A stretch of DNA of 64,000 nt, from NCBI GenBank assembly GCA_947497295.1, contig CANMFU010000010.1:1-64000 (forward strand), in the 5' to 3' direction. The notes below the pieces were generated by a model. It ran no database searches. It was not told the origin of the DNA and was given only the letters and a program-made list of their open reading frames with translations. Position 1 is the stretch's first letter. Each line of letters opens with the position of its first letter. Source of the DNA: an uncultured Roseovarius sp. Its GTDB lineage: Bacteria; Pseudomonadota; Alphaproteobacteria; Rhodobacterales; Rhodobacteraceae. The translations under genes were made by a program, and so were the position numbers. This document shows positions 45,964 to 56,565 of this stretch, piece after piece.

Positions 45964-46289
45964 AATCGTGCGAGATCCAGAAGGCACTGTCATGGTCACA
46001 CAGTTGCCTCTGGGTGGCCAACCTGGGCGATGTTTCTCCGGGCCGCAAAATACGCAAGCTTTTATGGGTTAATCGCTCTGCTGCGGCATGAAAGTGCTAG
46101 GGTGGGGCTGCAACTATCCACTGATCGGCGAATGCTGCGCCTGCATTCGCCGAGACGCGTGAGAAGTATATTTCCCTGATGCGTGGGATCGACGACGTCG
46201 GCCCAGCAGCTCTGTGCAAGTAGCTCAGGCGCCAATTTCTGGCTCAGTGCGAGCAGTCTACCTCAAACCTATTCATCCTCTTCGATCAA

Positions 46290-46577
46290 GATTCACAGCA
46301 AGCGAGGCAACTTGTTCACAAAAGCGACGCCAACCAACATTCGCGGCCTGTGGGCAAGGATGCGACCGGTTCTTGAGATTTTCGTCGGCGGCCGCACTTT
46401 GCTGCCAGAGATTACGGCCATCGCACCGATGATCGACAGGCGTCTATTGTCGCGCTGCTCGGACATGCGTGTGCACTTAAGCCACTGTTTGCCGTCGCTC
46501 GAGTGTTTTTCCGGCCAAGTCGACAAACCACGATCGTGCCGGAAATTCTCGCTCGGTGGCGTGAACGCGTCGACCAT
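46290..46577 (-). pseudogene. IS110-family transposase, C-terminal scrap
   Basis: The minus strand reads KHSSDGKQWLKCTRMSEQRD, NRRLSIIGAMAVI and AHRPRMLVGVAFVNKL. This corresponds to the C-terminal part of IS110/IS116-type transposases (GKQRLGR-x-SKMGQRDIRRLLIIGAMAV ... KPRMLVA-x-ALANK). Several conserved residues are changed and the catalytic N-terminal domain is absent. The rest of 45964-46620 holds no recognised gene. Confidence 0.6.
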
Positions 46578-46620
46578 CGTGGCGGTCAGGGGGGCAATTC
46601 CTGGAGGCGCCGGGCAGATG

Positions 46621-47649
46621 TCAACGCGCGCCCCAGGTGTCGGACAGACGATACCCTTCGGGCCAGGGGTCGTCCGGGTCCAACATGTGCTGGTGAATTC
46701 CGGTAATCCAGCCGCGCCCTGACAGTTCGGGGTGGATTGCGGGCCTTTTGCCCACCATCGTCTCGCCCAGAATGCGGCCTGTGAACTCGGACCCGATGAC
46801 AGACACCGTGGTCAGACGGTCGTTCATCCCCATTTGCCCGCGCGCATGCAGCACTGCCATCCGCGCGCACAGCGCGGTACCGGTGGGCGAACGGTCGACC
46901 TTGCCAGGCTGGACCGCGACGGCAGCACCGGCGCGCAGATCATTGCCATCGCGGCTCACAGGCCCGGCGAAAAGGCAGAATGAGAAGTGCGTCCAGTCCG
47001 GATTGTCCGGGTGGTGAAATGTCAGCGCCCTGTTTGCCGCGTTGGTGATGCGCACGCCCATTCGGGCGATCTCATGCGCCTCGGGTGCGTCCAGCTTCAG
47101 CCCCATCGCCTCGGCGTCGACGATGACGAAGCTGTCGCCGCCATAGGCGGTATCGACGGTCAGCGTTCCCACGCCATCGACCGCAAGCGGCACATTGAGA
47201 TCGGCGGCAAAGCTGGGCAGGTTCTGCACGAAAATGCGCTGGGCCTTGCCGTCCCTGCATTCGGCGCGGACCCGCACCAGCCCACCCGGAGCCTCCAGCG
47301 TCAGGTGGGTTTCAGGTTCCGACATGGGAAGGATACCGCCGTCCAGCAGTACCGTGGCGACACAGATCGAATTTGATCCGCTCATCGGCGGGGTATCTTC
47401 GGGTTCCATGATGATAAAGGCGGCGTCGGCCTCGGGATTTTTGGGCGGAACCAGCAGGTTTACGTGCCGGAAAACACCGCCGCGCGGCTCGTTCAGGACA
47501 AAATTGCGCAAGGTGTTGTCGCGCGCGATCCAGCGGCTTTGCTGCCAGATCGTGTCGCCGGGAGGGGGAGCCACACCGCCGACGATGACATCCCCGACCT
47601 CGCCCTCGGCATGAGCCGAAATGACATTAATTGTCTTGCTGGTGCGCAC
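46621..47649 (-). CDS. Proline racemase-family enzyme, 3-hydroxyproline dehydratase-like
   Basis: This 342-residue protein has [80 protein letters not shown] and [20 protein letters not shown]. Proline racemases and 4-hydroxyproline epimerases use two cysteines; trans-3-hydroxyproline dehydratases have Cys and Thr. Here the first position is Ser (PMSGSNS) and the second Thr (SPTGTA), so racemisation by two thiols is not possible. The GTG start at 47649 matches the family start. It lies 14 bases after acnX, consistent with a 3-hydroxyproline route to pyrroline-2-carboxylate. The exact activity is uncertain. Confidence 0.82.
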   Translation of the reverse strand: MRTSKTINVISAHAEGEVGDVIVGGVAPPPGDTIWQQSRWIARDNTLRNFVLNEPRGGVFRHVNLLVPPKNPEADAAFIIMEPEDTPPMSGSNSICVATVLLDGGILPMSEPETHLTLEAPGGLVRVRAECRDGKAQRIFVQNLPSFAADLNVPLAVDGVGTLTVDTAYGGDSFVIVDAEAMGLKLDAPEAHEIARMGVRITNAANRALTFHHPDNPDWTHFSFCLFAGPVSRDGNDLRAGAAVAVQPGKVDRSPTGTALCARMAVLHARGQMGMNDRLTTVSVIGSEFTGRILGETMVGKRPAIHPELSGRGWITGIHQHMLDPDDPWPEGYRLSDTWGAR

Positions 47650-47663
47650 GGATGTGTTCCTTT

Positions 47664-49340
47664 TTAGATTAGCCAACCGGGAAGGTCGGTGGTCGCCCGT
47701 CCCGTAATGGCAGCTTCTGCACAGTCGCGCAGGCTGCCAAAGCGGACCTCGCGCCCCGACAGGCCCGGCCCGTAATGGGCGTATTTGCCGGAATTGGTGA
47801 GGACGGTGCGCGCCTCGGGCGGAAAGACCGGCTCGGAAATTGAACACCAACAGATGTCGGGGACAATCTGCACGCCGGAGTTCTCAAGCGCCGCTGAGGT
47901 GCCATCCGCGCGGATCGCGTCCAGCACGTTCTGCCCGACGGTGACGATGACTTGGGTGCCGTCGCGGCGATGTCGCCCGCCCAGTGCCGCAACCAGCGCG
48001 CGGCATTCGGCATGCGAGAAATGCGGGCTGCCGAAGGCGATCAGATCGACCTTGGCGTTGCCTGCATTGAAGCCCTGCCAGACCTCGGCCAGATCGGCGC
48101 GGCCCGCGCGCAATATATCTGCGCCGGGTGCCAGCGCCCCGTCCGCCTCGGGCGTGATGCCCGCGACGTGCAGCATCGGCGCGGCAGACGTAGTGCCGAA
48201 GGCGGCGCAGAGCGCCTTGAGATCGTCCTCGGAAGGGTTGGTTCCTTCAAGCCCCCGCAACAGCGGGATGCGGTCGGGCGACAGACGCCCGGCCAGCCAG
48301 CCCAGCAGGGGCCAGAGCGCGTCGTCATGGGCGTCCGGCAGGTCAATCTCGATCACCCGGCGCGCGGCGCGGTGGGCATCAAGGTAGACGCCGGACAGGG
48401 GCGCGCGGCCGGTCAAGGCTATGCACAGATCCAGGAAATCGGGATGCTTGACCGTGCGCGCGCCCAGCACGGTGTTGGCATAGACGACGGCGTTGGATTC
48501 GGCCCATGCAATCGCCTCGCCCATTTTTGGCGGGTCCATCAAAAGGTATGGCGCGCAGGTGAAGCTGGCCTGCGCGCCCATCTGGACATAGGCATCGGCC
48601 AGCTGCTGCGCGGGATTGCCGAAGTCGGGCGGCACACCCTGGCTGCGCCAATTGGCGTGATCGACGGAAATGGCGTTCATCGTGGTTGGAATGCGCACCT
48701 TTGCACCCATATCGGCCATCCTTTGCGCGAACCGCAGGTTGGCGGGACTGGCATAGATGCAGCCGTCGATATGCGCGCGGGTGACGTCTATCAGCCTCGT
48801 GGCGCCTTGCGATGCGCCCATGGTGCAGATCGTCTGCATGGCCAGCTGGACCACGTCGCCCTGACTGCCATCCAGCATGGCGCGGTCAGCCTCGCTCAGC
48901 TCCAATTGATCGGCGCTCAACGGCTCCAGCGTCAGTGACAGCCCCTCGGCTTCGAGGTGCGTGGCAGTGATGCGGGCGTCGGGCAGGGCGGTCAGCGCGT
49001 CATATTCAGCCGGCTCCAGTTGCAGCACGGCAACGGGCCTGTCGAACATCCGTCCGGCCAGCAGCGCGCCAAGCGTCAGAATATCTTCGGCCTCGCGGAA
49101 TATCAGCGCTGCGGGCGCATGACCATTCAGTGCCAGTTCCAGCAGTATGGCAGATCCGCTGCAAGAGCCCCGGCTGGTGGGCATCATCACCAATTTGCCG
49201 ACCAAGGATTGACCGCAGTTGGGGTGATGGGCGTCGATCACAGTGCCGGTGGCCGGGTCTATACCGCCCCAGAAGCTGAGACCTTCGGGCAGGGCCAAAA
49301 TCGGGCCGACGGCCTCGGCGGGGACAATGAGACATGCCAT
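47664..49340 (-). CDS. acnX: Aconitase X (single-chain), cis-3-hydroxyproline dehydratase-like
   Basis: This 558-residue protein combines the small swivelling domain (DUF126-like: [53 protein letters not shown]) with the large aconitase-X domain ([92 protein letters not shown]). Known bacterial type I AcnX proteins dehydrate cis-3-hydroxy-L-proline using an iron-sulfur cluster. I chose the ATG at 49340 because the small domain starts there; the longer frame to 49541 has no match. It is the first gene of a two-gene operon with the racemase-family enzyme. Confidence 0.87.
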   Translation of the reverse strand: MACLIVPAEAVGPILALPEGLSFWGGIDPATGTVIDAHHPNCGQSLVGKLVMMPTSRGSCSGSAILLELALNGHAPAALIFREAEDILTLGALLAGRMFDRPVAVLQLEPAEYDALTALPDARITATHLEAEGLSLTLEPLSADQLELSEADRAMLDGSQGDVVQLAMQTICTMGASQGATRLIDVTRAHIDGCIYASPANLRFAQRMADMGAKVRIPTTMNAISVDHANWRSQGVPPDFGNPAQQLADAYVQMGAQASFTCAPYLLMDPPKMGEAIAWAESNAVVYANTVLGARTVKHPDFLDLCIALTGRAPLSGVYLDAHRAARRVIEIDLPDAHDDALWPLLGWLAGRLSPDRIPLLRGLEGTNPSEDDLKALCAAFGTTSAAPMLHVAGITPEADGALAPGADILRAGRADLAEVWQGFNAGNAKVDLIAFGSPHFSHAECRALVAALGGRHRRDGTQVIVTVGQNVLDAIRADGTSAALENSGVQIVPDICWCSISEPVFPPEARTVLTNSGKYAHYGPGLSGREVRFGSLRDCAEAAITGRATTDLPGWLI

Positions 49341-50077
49341 AGTGACCCTTTCAGGTAACGATAAAGCGTGTGCCATTGGATCACGGTTGTCAATAATCTG
49401 GGTGTTGTGCGCTATCTCACGGTCAATTGCGCCATGCGCGGCGCGGTGCCGGTATCGCTGGGCAAGAGATTTATCGTCACGCCGCCGTGCAATCCTCCAT
49501 TGCGCGCGTCCGCGGTCGAGTTGCGTAGCGCGCTTGTCCACAGGATGTGGCTAGGCGTCTGATCGAATGTTTGACGGTGTGGTACAAAGCAGAGCGCGGC
49601 CCAATTGGCATTATCAGTTAAGTAGGTCTGTCTTTAAAAGATAACCACATCAAGCGCTACAAGCCGCGCCGATATCTTGAAGCGCGGGGATAAAGATGTC
49701 TATCGCAGCAGCGTTGAGGGCCATGAGGCTGGCGATGAGCGGTCTCCACGCTGGCCCGAAACACCAGCCTTTACCGCAACACCGCGTATTTGGTTCTTGC
49801 GACAACGGAATATCGTCATACTCAGGCGTTCCACCGCAGCATCAATGAAGACTGCATGAGGGGCCTCGCATATCAGATCAGGGGGGCAATGTTGGTCACA
49901 ATGGGATCGCGGTTTTGTATTGTATTCGCAGTGGTTTAGATTTGGTCCGAAGGTGTTTGGCTTGCTATTCAGGATCAAGAGACTGGCTACGGGCTGGGAT
50001 GCGAGCAGGTTGATTAACCAAAGAAGTTGGTTCTATCGTGGCGGCAAGGCATGAATCGTTTAGTTGGAGGGATCGAC
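49341..50077. other. Intergenic with MFS-like scrap
   Basis: About 740 bases lie between the divergent acnX and ugpB genes. The minus strand at about 49640-49745 reads LIASLMALNAAAIDIFIPAL then QDIGAACSA, resembling the start of a Bcr/CflA-type MFS exporter; a similar scrap lies at 11598-11715. No other gene is recognisable. The acnX and ugpB promoters must lie at the two ends. GGAGGG precedes ugpB. Confidence 0.4.
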
Positions 50078-51388
50078 ATGAACATCAATCGCTTGCTGCT
50101 GGCATCCGCGTCCGCGTCCGTGATCGCCGCGCCACTCGCCGCGCAAACTGAAATCGAATTCTGGCACGCCTTCACGGGCCGTCTGGGGGAGCTGGTGGCC
50201 GCGCAGGTAGAGGACTTTAATGAATCGCAGTCGGACTATACCGTGACTGCAACCCATAAGGGTAACTATTCCGAGACGCTGAATGCCGGCATCGCCGCGT
50301 TCCGCGCGGGCGAGCAGCCCGATATTCTGATGGTTTTCGAGGTGGGAACCGCCACGATGATGGCGGCCGAGGGTGCCATCAATCCGGTCTATGAAGTCAT
50401 GGAAAACGCCGGCGCAGATTTCGACCCGGATGCGTTCATCGGATCGGTCAAAGGCTATTACACCACCAGCGAAGGCAACATGCTGTCCTTGCCGTTCAAT
50501 TCATCCACGCCCGTGCTCTGGGTCAACCGTGATGCCTTGTCCGATGCCGGTATCGACCCTGATACGGACCTTTCCACCTGGGAAAACGTGGGTACGGTTC
50601 TGGACCAGTTGAAAGACGCGGGCAGCGATTGCCCCCTGACCACCGCATGGCAAAGCTGGATCCATCTGGAAAACCTGTCTGCTTATCACGATGTGCCCTT
50701 TGCCACGAAAGAGAACGGCTTTGGCGGGTTTGATACCGAGCTGGCGTTCAATGACGACGCACAGGTCGCGCATATCGAGGCGATGGGGAAATGGGCGGAT
50801 GAGGGCAAGTTCATCTATGCCGGCCGCCGCAATGAAGGCGGTGCAAACTTCCGGGCGGGCGAATGCGCGCTCTTTACCGAAAGCTCGGCCGGCTATGCGG
50901 GCATCAAGGACGAAGCCACGTTCGAGTTCGACGTGCGCCCGCTGCCCTATTGGTCGTCGCTGGTCGATGCTCCGCAGAACACCATCATCGGCGGCGCATC
51001 CCTTTGGGTGATGGCCGGTCAGGACGAGGCCGAATATGAAGGCGTTGCGACTTTCCTCAACTACCTGTCCTCGCCCGAGGTTCAGGCACAGTGGCATCAG
51101 GACACCGGATATCTGCCGATCACGACAGCAGCAGCGGACCTGACCCGCGAGCAGGGGTTTTACGAGGAAAATCCCGGCACGGATGTGGCTGTCATCCAGA
51201 TGACCACCAACGCGCCGACAGCAAACTCTAAGGGGCTGCGCTTGGGCAACTTCGATCAGATCCGCACGATCATCGACGAAGAGCTTGAGGCCGTCTGGGC
51301 CGGTGACAAGGATGCGCAATCCGCGCTGGACAGCGCTGCAAGCCGCGGAAATGAGCTTCTCCGCCGGTTCGAGCAAGCGAACCGCTAA
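50078..51388 (+). CDS. ugpB: Glycerol-3-phosphate-type ABC binding protein UgpB
   Basis: A periplasmic binding protein of 436 residues with a signal peptide (residues 1-22, [18 protein letters not shown]). [60 protein letters not shown] and [20 protein letters not shown] match UgpB. sn-Glycerol-3-phosphate or glycerophosphodiesters are the usual ligands. I chose the ATG at 50078 because GGAGGG precedes it and the signal peptide begins there. It starts the ugpBAEC operon, divergent from acnX. Confidence 0.9.
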   Translation: MNINRLLLASASASVIAAPLAAQTEIEFWHAFTGRLGELVAAQVEDFNESQSDYTVTATHKGNYSETLNAGIAAFRAGEQPDILMVFEVGTATMMAAEGAINPVYEVMENAGADFDPDAFIGSVKGYYTTSEGNMLSLPFNSSTPVLWVNRDALSDAGIDPDTDLSTWENVGTVLDQLKDAGSDCPLTTAWQSWIHLENLSAYHDVPFATKENGFGGFDTELAFNDDAQVAHIEAMGKWADEGKFIYAGRRNEGGANFRAGECALFTESSAGYAGIKDEATFEFDVRPLPYWSSLVDAPQNTIIGGASLWVMAGQDEAEYEGVATFLNYLSSPEVQAQWHQDTGYLPITTAAADLTREQGFYEENPGTDVAVIQMTTNAPTANSKGLRLGNFDQIRTIIDEELEAVWAGDKDAQSALDSAASRGNELLRRFEQANR

Positions 51389-51394
51389 GGACAT

Positions 51395-51422
51395 GCCGCG
51401 CCGCGTTTCGGCGAGGCGCGGC
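51395..51422. other. Stem-loop between ugpB and ugpA
   Basis: GCCGCGCC (51395-51402) and GGCGCGGC (51415-51422) pair around 12 bases, filling the 44-base gap after the ugpB stop. There is no T run. The placement is the same as in the aap, dct and cho operons. Confidence 0.55.
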
Positions 51423-51432
51423 GCACGATCCC

Positions 51433-52314
51433 ATGGAAAAGCGCGTCACCTTCAAAGGTATCTGGTTGCCGCTTCTGCTGGTTCTGCCGCAGATCGTGAT
51501 AACGGCTGTCTTTTTCTTCTATCCTGCAGGACAGGCGATCTGGCAGTCGCTGTTCATTCCGGACCCCTTCGGTTTGTCGATGCGGTTTGTCGGTCTGGGC
51601 AATTTCGAATATTTGCTGGGAAATCCATATTACCGCGCGTCTTTCGTCACGACGGCGGTGTTTTCGACCCTCGTGACCGTGGTGTCGATGGGGGTCGCGC
51701 TCTACCTCGCTGTTCTGGCTGATCGGCTGATCAAGGGCTCGGGCGTTTACCGCACATTGCTGATCTGGCCCTACGCGGTTGCCCCGGCCGTCGCAGGTGT
51801 GCTGTGGCTGTTCATGTTCAATACGCGGGTGGGGGTGGTGACGTGGTATCTGGGCCTTCTGGGCTATGACTGGAACCACGTCCTGAACGGCGATGAGGCG
51901 ATGGGCCTTGTCGTCGTCGCGTCATCCTGGGGGCGGATCAGCTATAACTTCCTGTTCTTCCTTGCGGGCCTGCAGGCGATCCCGAAATCGGTGATCGAGG
52001 CCGCCGCCATTGACGGCGCCCGCTTTTGGACGCGGTTCCGCACCATCGTCTTTCCGCTGCTGTCGCCGACCACGTTTTTCCTGCTGGTCGTCAACATCGT
52101 CTACGCCTTCTTTGAAACCTTCGGGGTCATCCACACGATCACCGCAGGCGGGCCGCAGCAGGCCACGACCATTCTGGTTTACAAGGTCTATTCGGACGGC
52201 TTTGTGGGTCAGGACCTTGGATCGTCCGCGGCGCAATCCGTGATCCTGCTGTTCATTGTCGGCCTGCTGACCATCGTTCAGTTCAAATTCATCGAACGGC
52301 GGGTGCATTACTGA
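51433..52314 (+). CDS. ugpA: ABC transporter permease UgpA
   Basis: An inner-membrane permease of 293 residues with six hydrophobic helices. The EAA loop is [20 protein letters not shown], followed by [40 protein letters not shown] is typical of UgpA. Its stop overlaps the ugpE start by one base (TGATG). Confidence 0.92.
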   Translation: MEKRVTFKGIWLPLLLVLPQIVITAVFFFYPAGQAIWQSLFIPDPFGLSMRFVGLGNFEYLLGNPYYRASFVTTAVFSTLVTVVSMGVALYLAVLADRLIKGSGVYRTLLIWPYAVAPAVAGVLWLFMFNTRVGVVTWYLGLLGYDWNHVLNGDEAMGLVVVASSWGRISYNFLFFLAGLQAIPKSVIEAAAIDGARFWTRFRTIVFPLLSPTTFFLLVVNIVYAFFETFGVIHTITAGGPQQATTILVYKVYSDGFVGQDLGSSAAQSVILLFIVGLLTIVQFKFIERRVHY

Positions 52315-53180
52315 TGGCCGGTCAATCGAATACGCGCGCAGGCATGGTGGAAAGCCGCGGTCTGGGTCACTGGTTGACACATCTGGGCCTGATTATCGGC
52401 CTGCTGTTCGTCTTCTTTCCAATCTGGCTGGCCTTCGTCGCCTCGACCGTGACCCAGCCCGAGATCGTAAAGCCGCCCATGCCGCTGCTGCCGGGCGATC
52501 AGTTTTTTGAGAACTATCGCAAGGCCTTGGTAGCGGGTGTTAATGCGCCTGTTGCCTTGATGATGCTCAACTCTCTCATCATGGCGATGGGCATCGCCAT
52601 AGGCAAGATCGCCATATCGCTGATATCGGCCTTCGCTATTGTCTATTTCCGGTTTCCGGGGCGCAGGCTGTTTTTCTGGCTGATCTTCCTGACCCTGATG
52701 CTGCCGGTCGAGGTGCGGATCGTTCCCACCTACGAGGTCGTCGCGGGCTTCGGCATGCTCAACAGCTACTCTGGCCTGATATTCCCGCTGATCGCCTCGG
52801 CCACGGCCACGTTCCTGTTTCGCCAGTTCTTCATGACCGTGCCCGATGAACTGGCCGAAGCGGCCCGCGTCGACGGGGCGCGGCCCATGCGCTTTTTCTG
52901 GGATATTCTGCTGCCAATGAGCCGCACGAACATCGCGGCGCTTTTCGTGATCCTGTTCATCTATGGCTGGAATCAGTATCTGTGGCCGCTGCTGATCACG
53001 ACGGATCCGTCGATGAACACGATCGTCATGGGGATAAAACAGATGTTCCCCTCGGGCGACGATATCGCCGACTGGCCGGTTATCATGGCCACCTCCATCC
53101 TGGCCATGATACCGCCGGTGATCGTTGTCATCAGCATGCAACGGCTGTTCATTCGCGGCCTTGTCGATAGTGAGAAATAA
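52314..53180 (+). CDS. ugpE: ABC transporter permease UgpE
   Basis: A second permease of 288 residues and six helices. [20 protein letters not shown] is the EAA loop and [20 protein letters not shown] the stretch around it. The C-terminal [18 protein letters not shown] is typical of the MalG/UgpE group. It forms the channel with UgpA. Confidence 0.92.
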   Translation: MAGQSNTRAGMVESRGLGHWLTHLGLIIGLLFVFFPIWLAFVASTVTQPEIVKPPMPLLPGDQFFENYRKALVAGVNAPVALMMLNSLIMAMGIAIGKIAISLISAFAIVYFRFPGRRLFFWLIFLTLMLPVEVRIVPTYEVVAGFGMLNSYSGLIFPLIASATATFLFRQFFMTVPDELAEAARVDGARPMRFFWDILLPMSRTNIAALFVILFIYGWNQYLWPLLITTDPSMNTIVMGIKQMFPSGDDIADWPVIMATSILAMIPPVIVVISMQRLFIRGLVDSEK

Positions 53181-53183
53181 CAA

Positions 53184-54191
53184 ATGGCGACTGTCAGCCT
53201 GTCAGGCATAAAGAAGTCCTTCGGCAAGACCGACGTGATCCACGGTATCGATATGGACATCAAAGAGGGCGAGCTGATTGTGATCGTCGGCCCGTCAGGC
53301 TGCGGCAAATCCACCCTTCTGCGCATGGTCGCGGGGCTGGAGACGATTACCTCGGGCGAGGTCAGCATTGATGGCAATCGCGTCAATGACCTTGAACCGA
53401 TGAACCGCGATATTGCGATGGTGTTCCAGAACTACGCTCTCTACCCGCATATGTCGGTCTTCGACAACATGGCCTACGGGCTGAAGATTGCCGGTCGCCC
53501 CAAGGGCGAGATTGCGGACCGTGTGGGGGCCGCGGCCAAACTGCTGCAGCTTGAACCCTATCTGAAACGTCGCCCGCGCGAGCTTTCGGGGGGTCAGCGT
53601 CAGCGTGTTGCCATGGGCCGCGCCATCGTGCGCAGACCTGCGGTGTTTCTCTTTGACGAACCGCTGTCCAATCTGGACGCCAAGCTGCGCGTGCAGATGC
53701 GGCTGGAGATCAAACAGCTGCAAAGGCGGCTCGGCGTCACCTCGCTATACGTCACCCACGATCAGGTCGAGGCGATGACGCTGGCGGACCGGATGATCGT
53801 CATGAACGGCGGCGTCGCCGAGCAGATTGGTGCCCCGCTCGAGGTTTACGCCAATCCCGCGTCCGAGTTCGTGGCGGGCTTCATCGGATCGCCGCCAACC
53901 AATTTCATGCAGGCGGAGCTGGCAGGCGTGCCGCCTGCATCTGCGGTCACGTTGGGTGTGCGCCCTGAACATTTGGCCATCACCACCGACACGCACAAGG
54001 TACGTGGCGCGGTTCTATATACCGAAGCGCTGGGCGCCGAAACACTGGTTCATGTGAAGTTGGCAGATGGCACTCTTGTCACCGTCCGCCAAAATGCGAC
54101 CGAGAAGCTACCGCAGGAGGGTGAAGACGTCGCTCTGACATGGGGAAAAGCAGATGAGATGCACTTCGATGCGTCGGGCAAGCGTATTTGA
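53184..54191 (+). CDS. ugpC: ABC transporter ATPase UgpC
   Basis: An ATPase of 335 residues. The Walker A is [16 protein letters not shown], the Q-loop [20 protein letters not shown], the signature [15 protein letters not shown], the Walker [18 protein letters not shown] and the switch [28 protein letters not shown] leads to the TOBE-type regulatory domain, which is slightly shorter than in enteric UgpC (about 356 residues). It is the last gene of the operon. A weak stem (GCCGAT at 54209-54214 with ATCGGC at 54222-54227) follows the stop. Confidence 0.93.
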   Translation: MATVSLSGIKKSFGKTDVIHGIDMDIKEGELIVIVGPSGCGKSTLLRMVAGLETITSGEVSIDGNRVNDLEPMNRDIAMVFQNYALYPHMSVFDNMAYGLKIAGRPKGEIADRVGAAAKLLQLEPYLKRRPRELSGGQRQRVAMGRAIVRRPAVFLFDEPLSNLDAKLRVQMRLEIKQLQRRLGVTSLYVTHDQVEAMTLADRMIVMNGGVAEQIGAPLEVYANPASEFVAGFIGSPPTNFMQAELAGVPPASAVTLGVRPEHLAITTDTHKVRGAVLYTEALGAETLVHVKLADGTLVTVRQNATEKLPQEGEDVALTWGKADEMHFDASGKRI

Positions 54192-54510
54192 CTGCTCCGG
54201 TCGCCGCTGCCGATCTGCCAAATCGGCTGTTTCGCGCATGTCAGCTCTGCGCGATAATATCGTTATGTTATCTCGGGGTCCGCTTCAAAACGGGATGAAC
54301 GATCTCAATCTGTTGCAAGGTGTCGGGTCACGCGCCGGATATATGTGACCAGCAGCGCGGCCTCGGCGCTTTCAATGGACTTCTCCAATTTACCCACAGG
54401 AACCTCTGGTATCCGGCAGGCGTCGCTTTGCAAATGATCTTGAAAACTGCTGCGCCTCATAACGGTGGCCGATGTGGTCCTTGAAGCGCTGTCCTTCATG
54501 ATGTCGGCTA

Positions 54511-54903
54511 ATGTCGTATCTCGTTTTCAACCCGTGCAACGGCGGAGTGCTTGGCGGCCCCTGCACCATGTGCCCGGATGCTCACCTGTCGTCCTCCGAC
54601 CACTGCGTTGCAAAACGTGTTATAGGTATATTTCCGGACCTGGCTGACTATTCTGGACTTGCCAAGCAGCGGCTAACGTCTGCTAATCAAATGAAGAGCG
54701 ATACCAACTTTCAAGAGGTAAAGGCAATGACTCCTGCAAAACGACTGAAGCGGCTTAGCCATTTGAAGGAAAAGATGAGGGAGCTTGAGGTGCTATTTGA
54801 GGAAACAGAATCAACTATCGGGGACCTGACGGACGAAGAAAAACGGTCTTTGAAGGGGCTAGCCAGCGCCATAGAATACCACGCCAGCAAACTTAAAGGG
54901 TAA
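54511..54903 (+). CDS. Small hypothetical protein
   Basis: A 130-codon frame. The last 60 codons from an ATG at 54727 (MTPAKRLKRLSHLKEKMREL, EVLFEETESTIGDLTDEEKR) form a highly charged helical, coiled-coil-like protein with AAGAGGTAAAGGC upstream, and are the more credible gene. The front part has a cysteine-rich stretch (PCNGGVLGGPCTMCPDAHLS). No family is recognised. The stretch 54192-54510 before it holds no gene apart from the ugpC end stem. Confidence 0.4.
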   Translation: MSYLVFNPCNGGVLGGPCTMCPDAHLSSSDHCVAKRVIGIFPDLADYSGLAKQRLTSANQMKSDTNFQEVKAMTPAKRLKRLSHLKEKMRELEVLFEETESTIGDLTDEEKRSLKGLASAIEYHASKLKG

Positions 54904-55238
54904 TCGTAAAGTCAGGAACGACGTCACAAGGCCCTTATCAAGCCGCGCGCCGATTCACAGACCGGCTCCAAGCCTTCCGCCCACAGGCATCAAAGAGCAT
55001 CGTGCCGATATACCAAAAGCCAATTATGAACTGAAATTCAAACTGGCCATTGCGATTTGCGCGCTGCGATGTACAGAAAGCCGGTCTCGCACTGACGTTG
55101 CGACGGGCAGCGAAGAATTTTCAACTGCCAATTACAACGAATGAAGCCCCATTGACCTTTCAACATACCAACGTGATCCCAAAGATCACGCATGTGTTCC
55201 AGTCGAGCAGACACGCTGTCGCCAAGATTGGCGGTCAG
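54904..55238. other. No gene recognised
   Basis: About 330 bases leading into insertion-sequence debris. Short frames only, with no family match on either strand. Confidence 0.4.
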
Positions 55239-55530
55239 TCATTGATCAGCAGAATGCTGAGACAGCAAAAGGATGCATGAGACCCCCCTGACCAGACGCG
55301 ACACGGTACGTAGGGACGGTACCATTTCGGAATGATCGCAGGCCCACAAACCATCAGTGTCGCAGATCACCACCAGGGGAATTCCTTTTTGCGTGGCAGC
55401 GGCTGCGAGCGTCAAAATGGTGTGCGTACAGCGGCGCATCTGGAACAATACGATGCGGTGCATATCCTTCTCGACATCTCCAGAGGTTGCGCGCCGCCTT
55501 GCCATCACCCGCGATGAAAGGTCCGCTTCT
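55239..55530 (-). pseudogene. RpiR/SIS-type regulator scrap
   Basis: The minus strand reads RIVLFQMRRCTHTILTLAAA, ATQKGIPLVVICDTD and then loses resemblance. LFQMRR...A-x-ATQKGIPLVVICD resembles the sugar-isomerase (SIS) domain of RpiR-family regulators. No DNA-binding domain is present. The frame is truncated at both ends. Confidence 0.35.
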
Positions 55531-55626
55531 GCTCACGCATCGCGCTCGTCAGCGCGCCTGATCAGGAGGGGGGCCACTGGCAAGGCCGGAATGATTGCCG
55601 AAAGTCCCATCCGGCTTGCTCTCGTG

Positions 55627-55810
55627 ATCTTGGGCGAACTGGGCTACCTGCCGTTCAGCGCCTCGGCGGTGCGCTGCTGTTCCATCTTCTCAACAAACTA
55701 TACGAGCGCACCAGTGTGGTCATTACCGCCAACTTGAGCTTCGGCGAGTGGGCCAGCGGTTTTGGCGATGCGAAGATGACCACTGCACTCCACGATCGTC
55801 TCACCCATCG
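55627..55810 (+). pseudogene. istB: IS21 helper ATPase IstB, C-terminal scrap
   Basis: [13 protein letters not shown] (Walker B region, normally [11 protein letters not shown]) is followed after a one-base frame change by [40 protein letters not shown] and [10 protein letters not shown]. This is the C-terminal half of IstB. It is cut on the right by IS5-family sequence. Confidence 0.7.
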
Positions 55811-55833
55811 CTGGGTCAGCTTTGAATGGCAGT

Positions 55834-56034
55834 CAACACGCTTGCATCCCCGGCCGCAAGCAGCGTGAGACACCCGTGAAATACGACAAGCGTCGCTGCA
55901 AACGCCGTAACCGTATCGAGATCATGTTCGGCAGGCTCAAAGACTGGCGGCGCGTCACAACCCGTTACGACAGATGTCCAAAGGCCTTCCTGTCCGAAGT
56001 CGCTCTCGCTGCACCCGTTGTCTATTGGCTATGA
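55834..56034 (+). pseudogene. IS5-family transposase, C-terminal scrap
   Basis: [20 protein letters not shown] followed by RRNRIEIMFGRLKDWRRVTT and RYDRCPKAFLSEVALAAPVV matches the end of IS5/IS427-type DDE transposases, including the glutamate of RIEIMFGRLKDWRR. The first two thirds of the protein are missing. It abuts the IstB scrap with no recognisable element ends. Confidence 0.75.
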
Positions 56035-56436
56035 GCCCTGATCCTGGAACATGGCGTATGTGTAAGTCCATAAGCACGGTCCGCGCGGGATATTTCGGTC
56101 AAAGATCAGTGAATCAGCGATGCGGGGTCAGCGCGTCCTTCATCAGAACGTCCTGCCAGACGAACCGAACCGTTCCAAAAAGCACGTTCATGTACTCCTG
56201 ACGGATGCGGGGCGGCGGCGATGCGCCTAAATCTGATAGTGTAGACAGAAATGCAGGCCCAGGACCCGGGATGATGTATCTGGCCCCGATGCGAGCCGGA
56301 TTTCGGTATCAGTAGAAAATCCACATCGGAAAATTTGCTGTCGGCACCGCTGCGATCCGACCGAACGAAATTTTGCACGATTTATGCATCTCTGCCCTTG
56401 GGCAACCTGCGCCGCAGACTCAGATCGATTGGTGAT
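56035..56436. other. Debris between IS scrap and palindrome
   Basis: A minus-strand tail reads RIRQEYMNVLFGTVRFVWQD then VLMKDALTPHR to a stop near 56119. It looks like the C-terminus of a lost protein, but I do not recognise it. Nothing else is credible in these 400 bases. Confidence 0.3.
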
Positions 56437-56468
56437 AGATAAAAATTCGCCTGGGCGAATTTTTATCT
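56437..56468. terminator. Perfect 15-bp-arm palindrome, probable bidirectional terminator
   Basis: AGATAAAAATTCGCC (56437-56451) and GGCGAATTTTTATCT (56454-56468) are exact complements separated only by TG. The stem ends in an A run on one side and a T run on the other, as in bidirectional intrinsic terminators. The DUF2461 gene ends about 100 bases to the right on the minus strand. The near-absent loop is unusual, so a protein-binding palindrome is an alternative. Confidence 0.5.
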
Positions 56469-56495
56469 GCGCACACGGGAAATGTGCTGCATTGA

Positions 56496-56505
56496 GGGGG
56501 GGGGG
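56496..56505. repeat. G10 homopolymer tract
   Basis: Ten consecutive G residues lie 27 bases right of the palindrome and 60 bases beyond the end of the DUF2461 gene. Such tracts vary in length by slippage. It is outside any recognised coding frame. Confidence 0.6.
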
Positions 56506-56565
56506 CGTTGGATGCATCACCACCAATCGAGATTACCTCCGCTCGCGATTTCTGCCATACGGCAA

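Noticed and set aside
46183..46722. 179-codon plus-strand frame between the SDR and the racemase-family gene
   Set aside because: The opposite strand carries IS110 transposase similarity. The plus frame is serine- and arginine-rich without a ribosome site.
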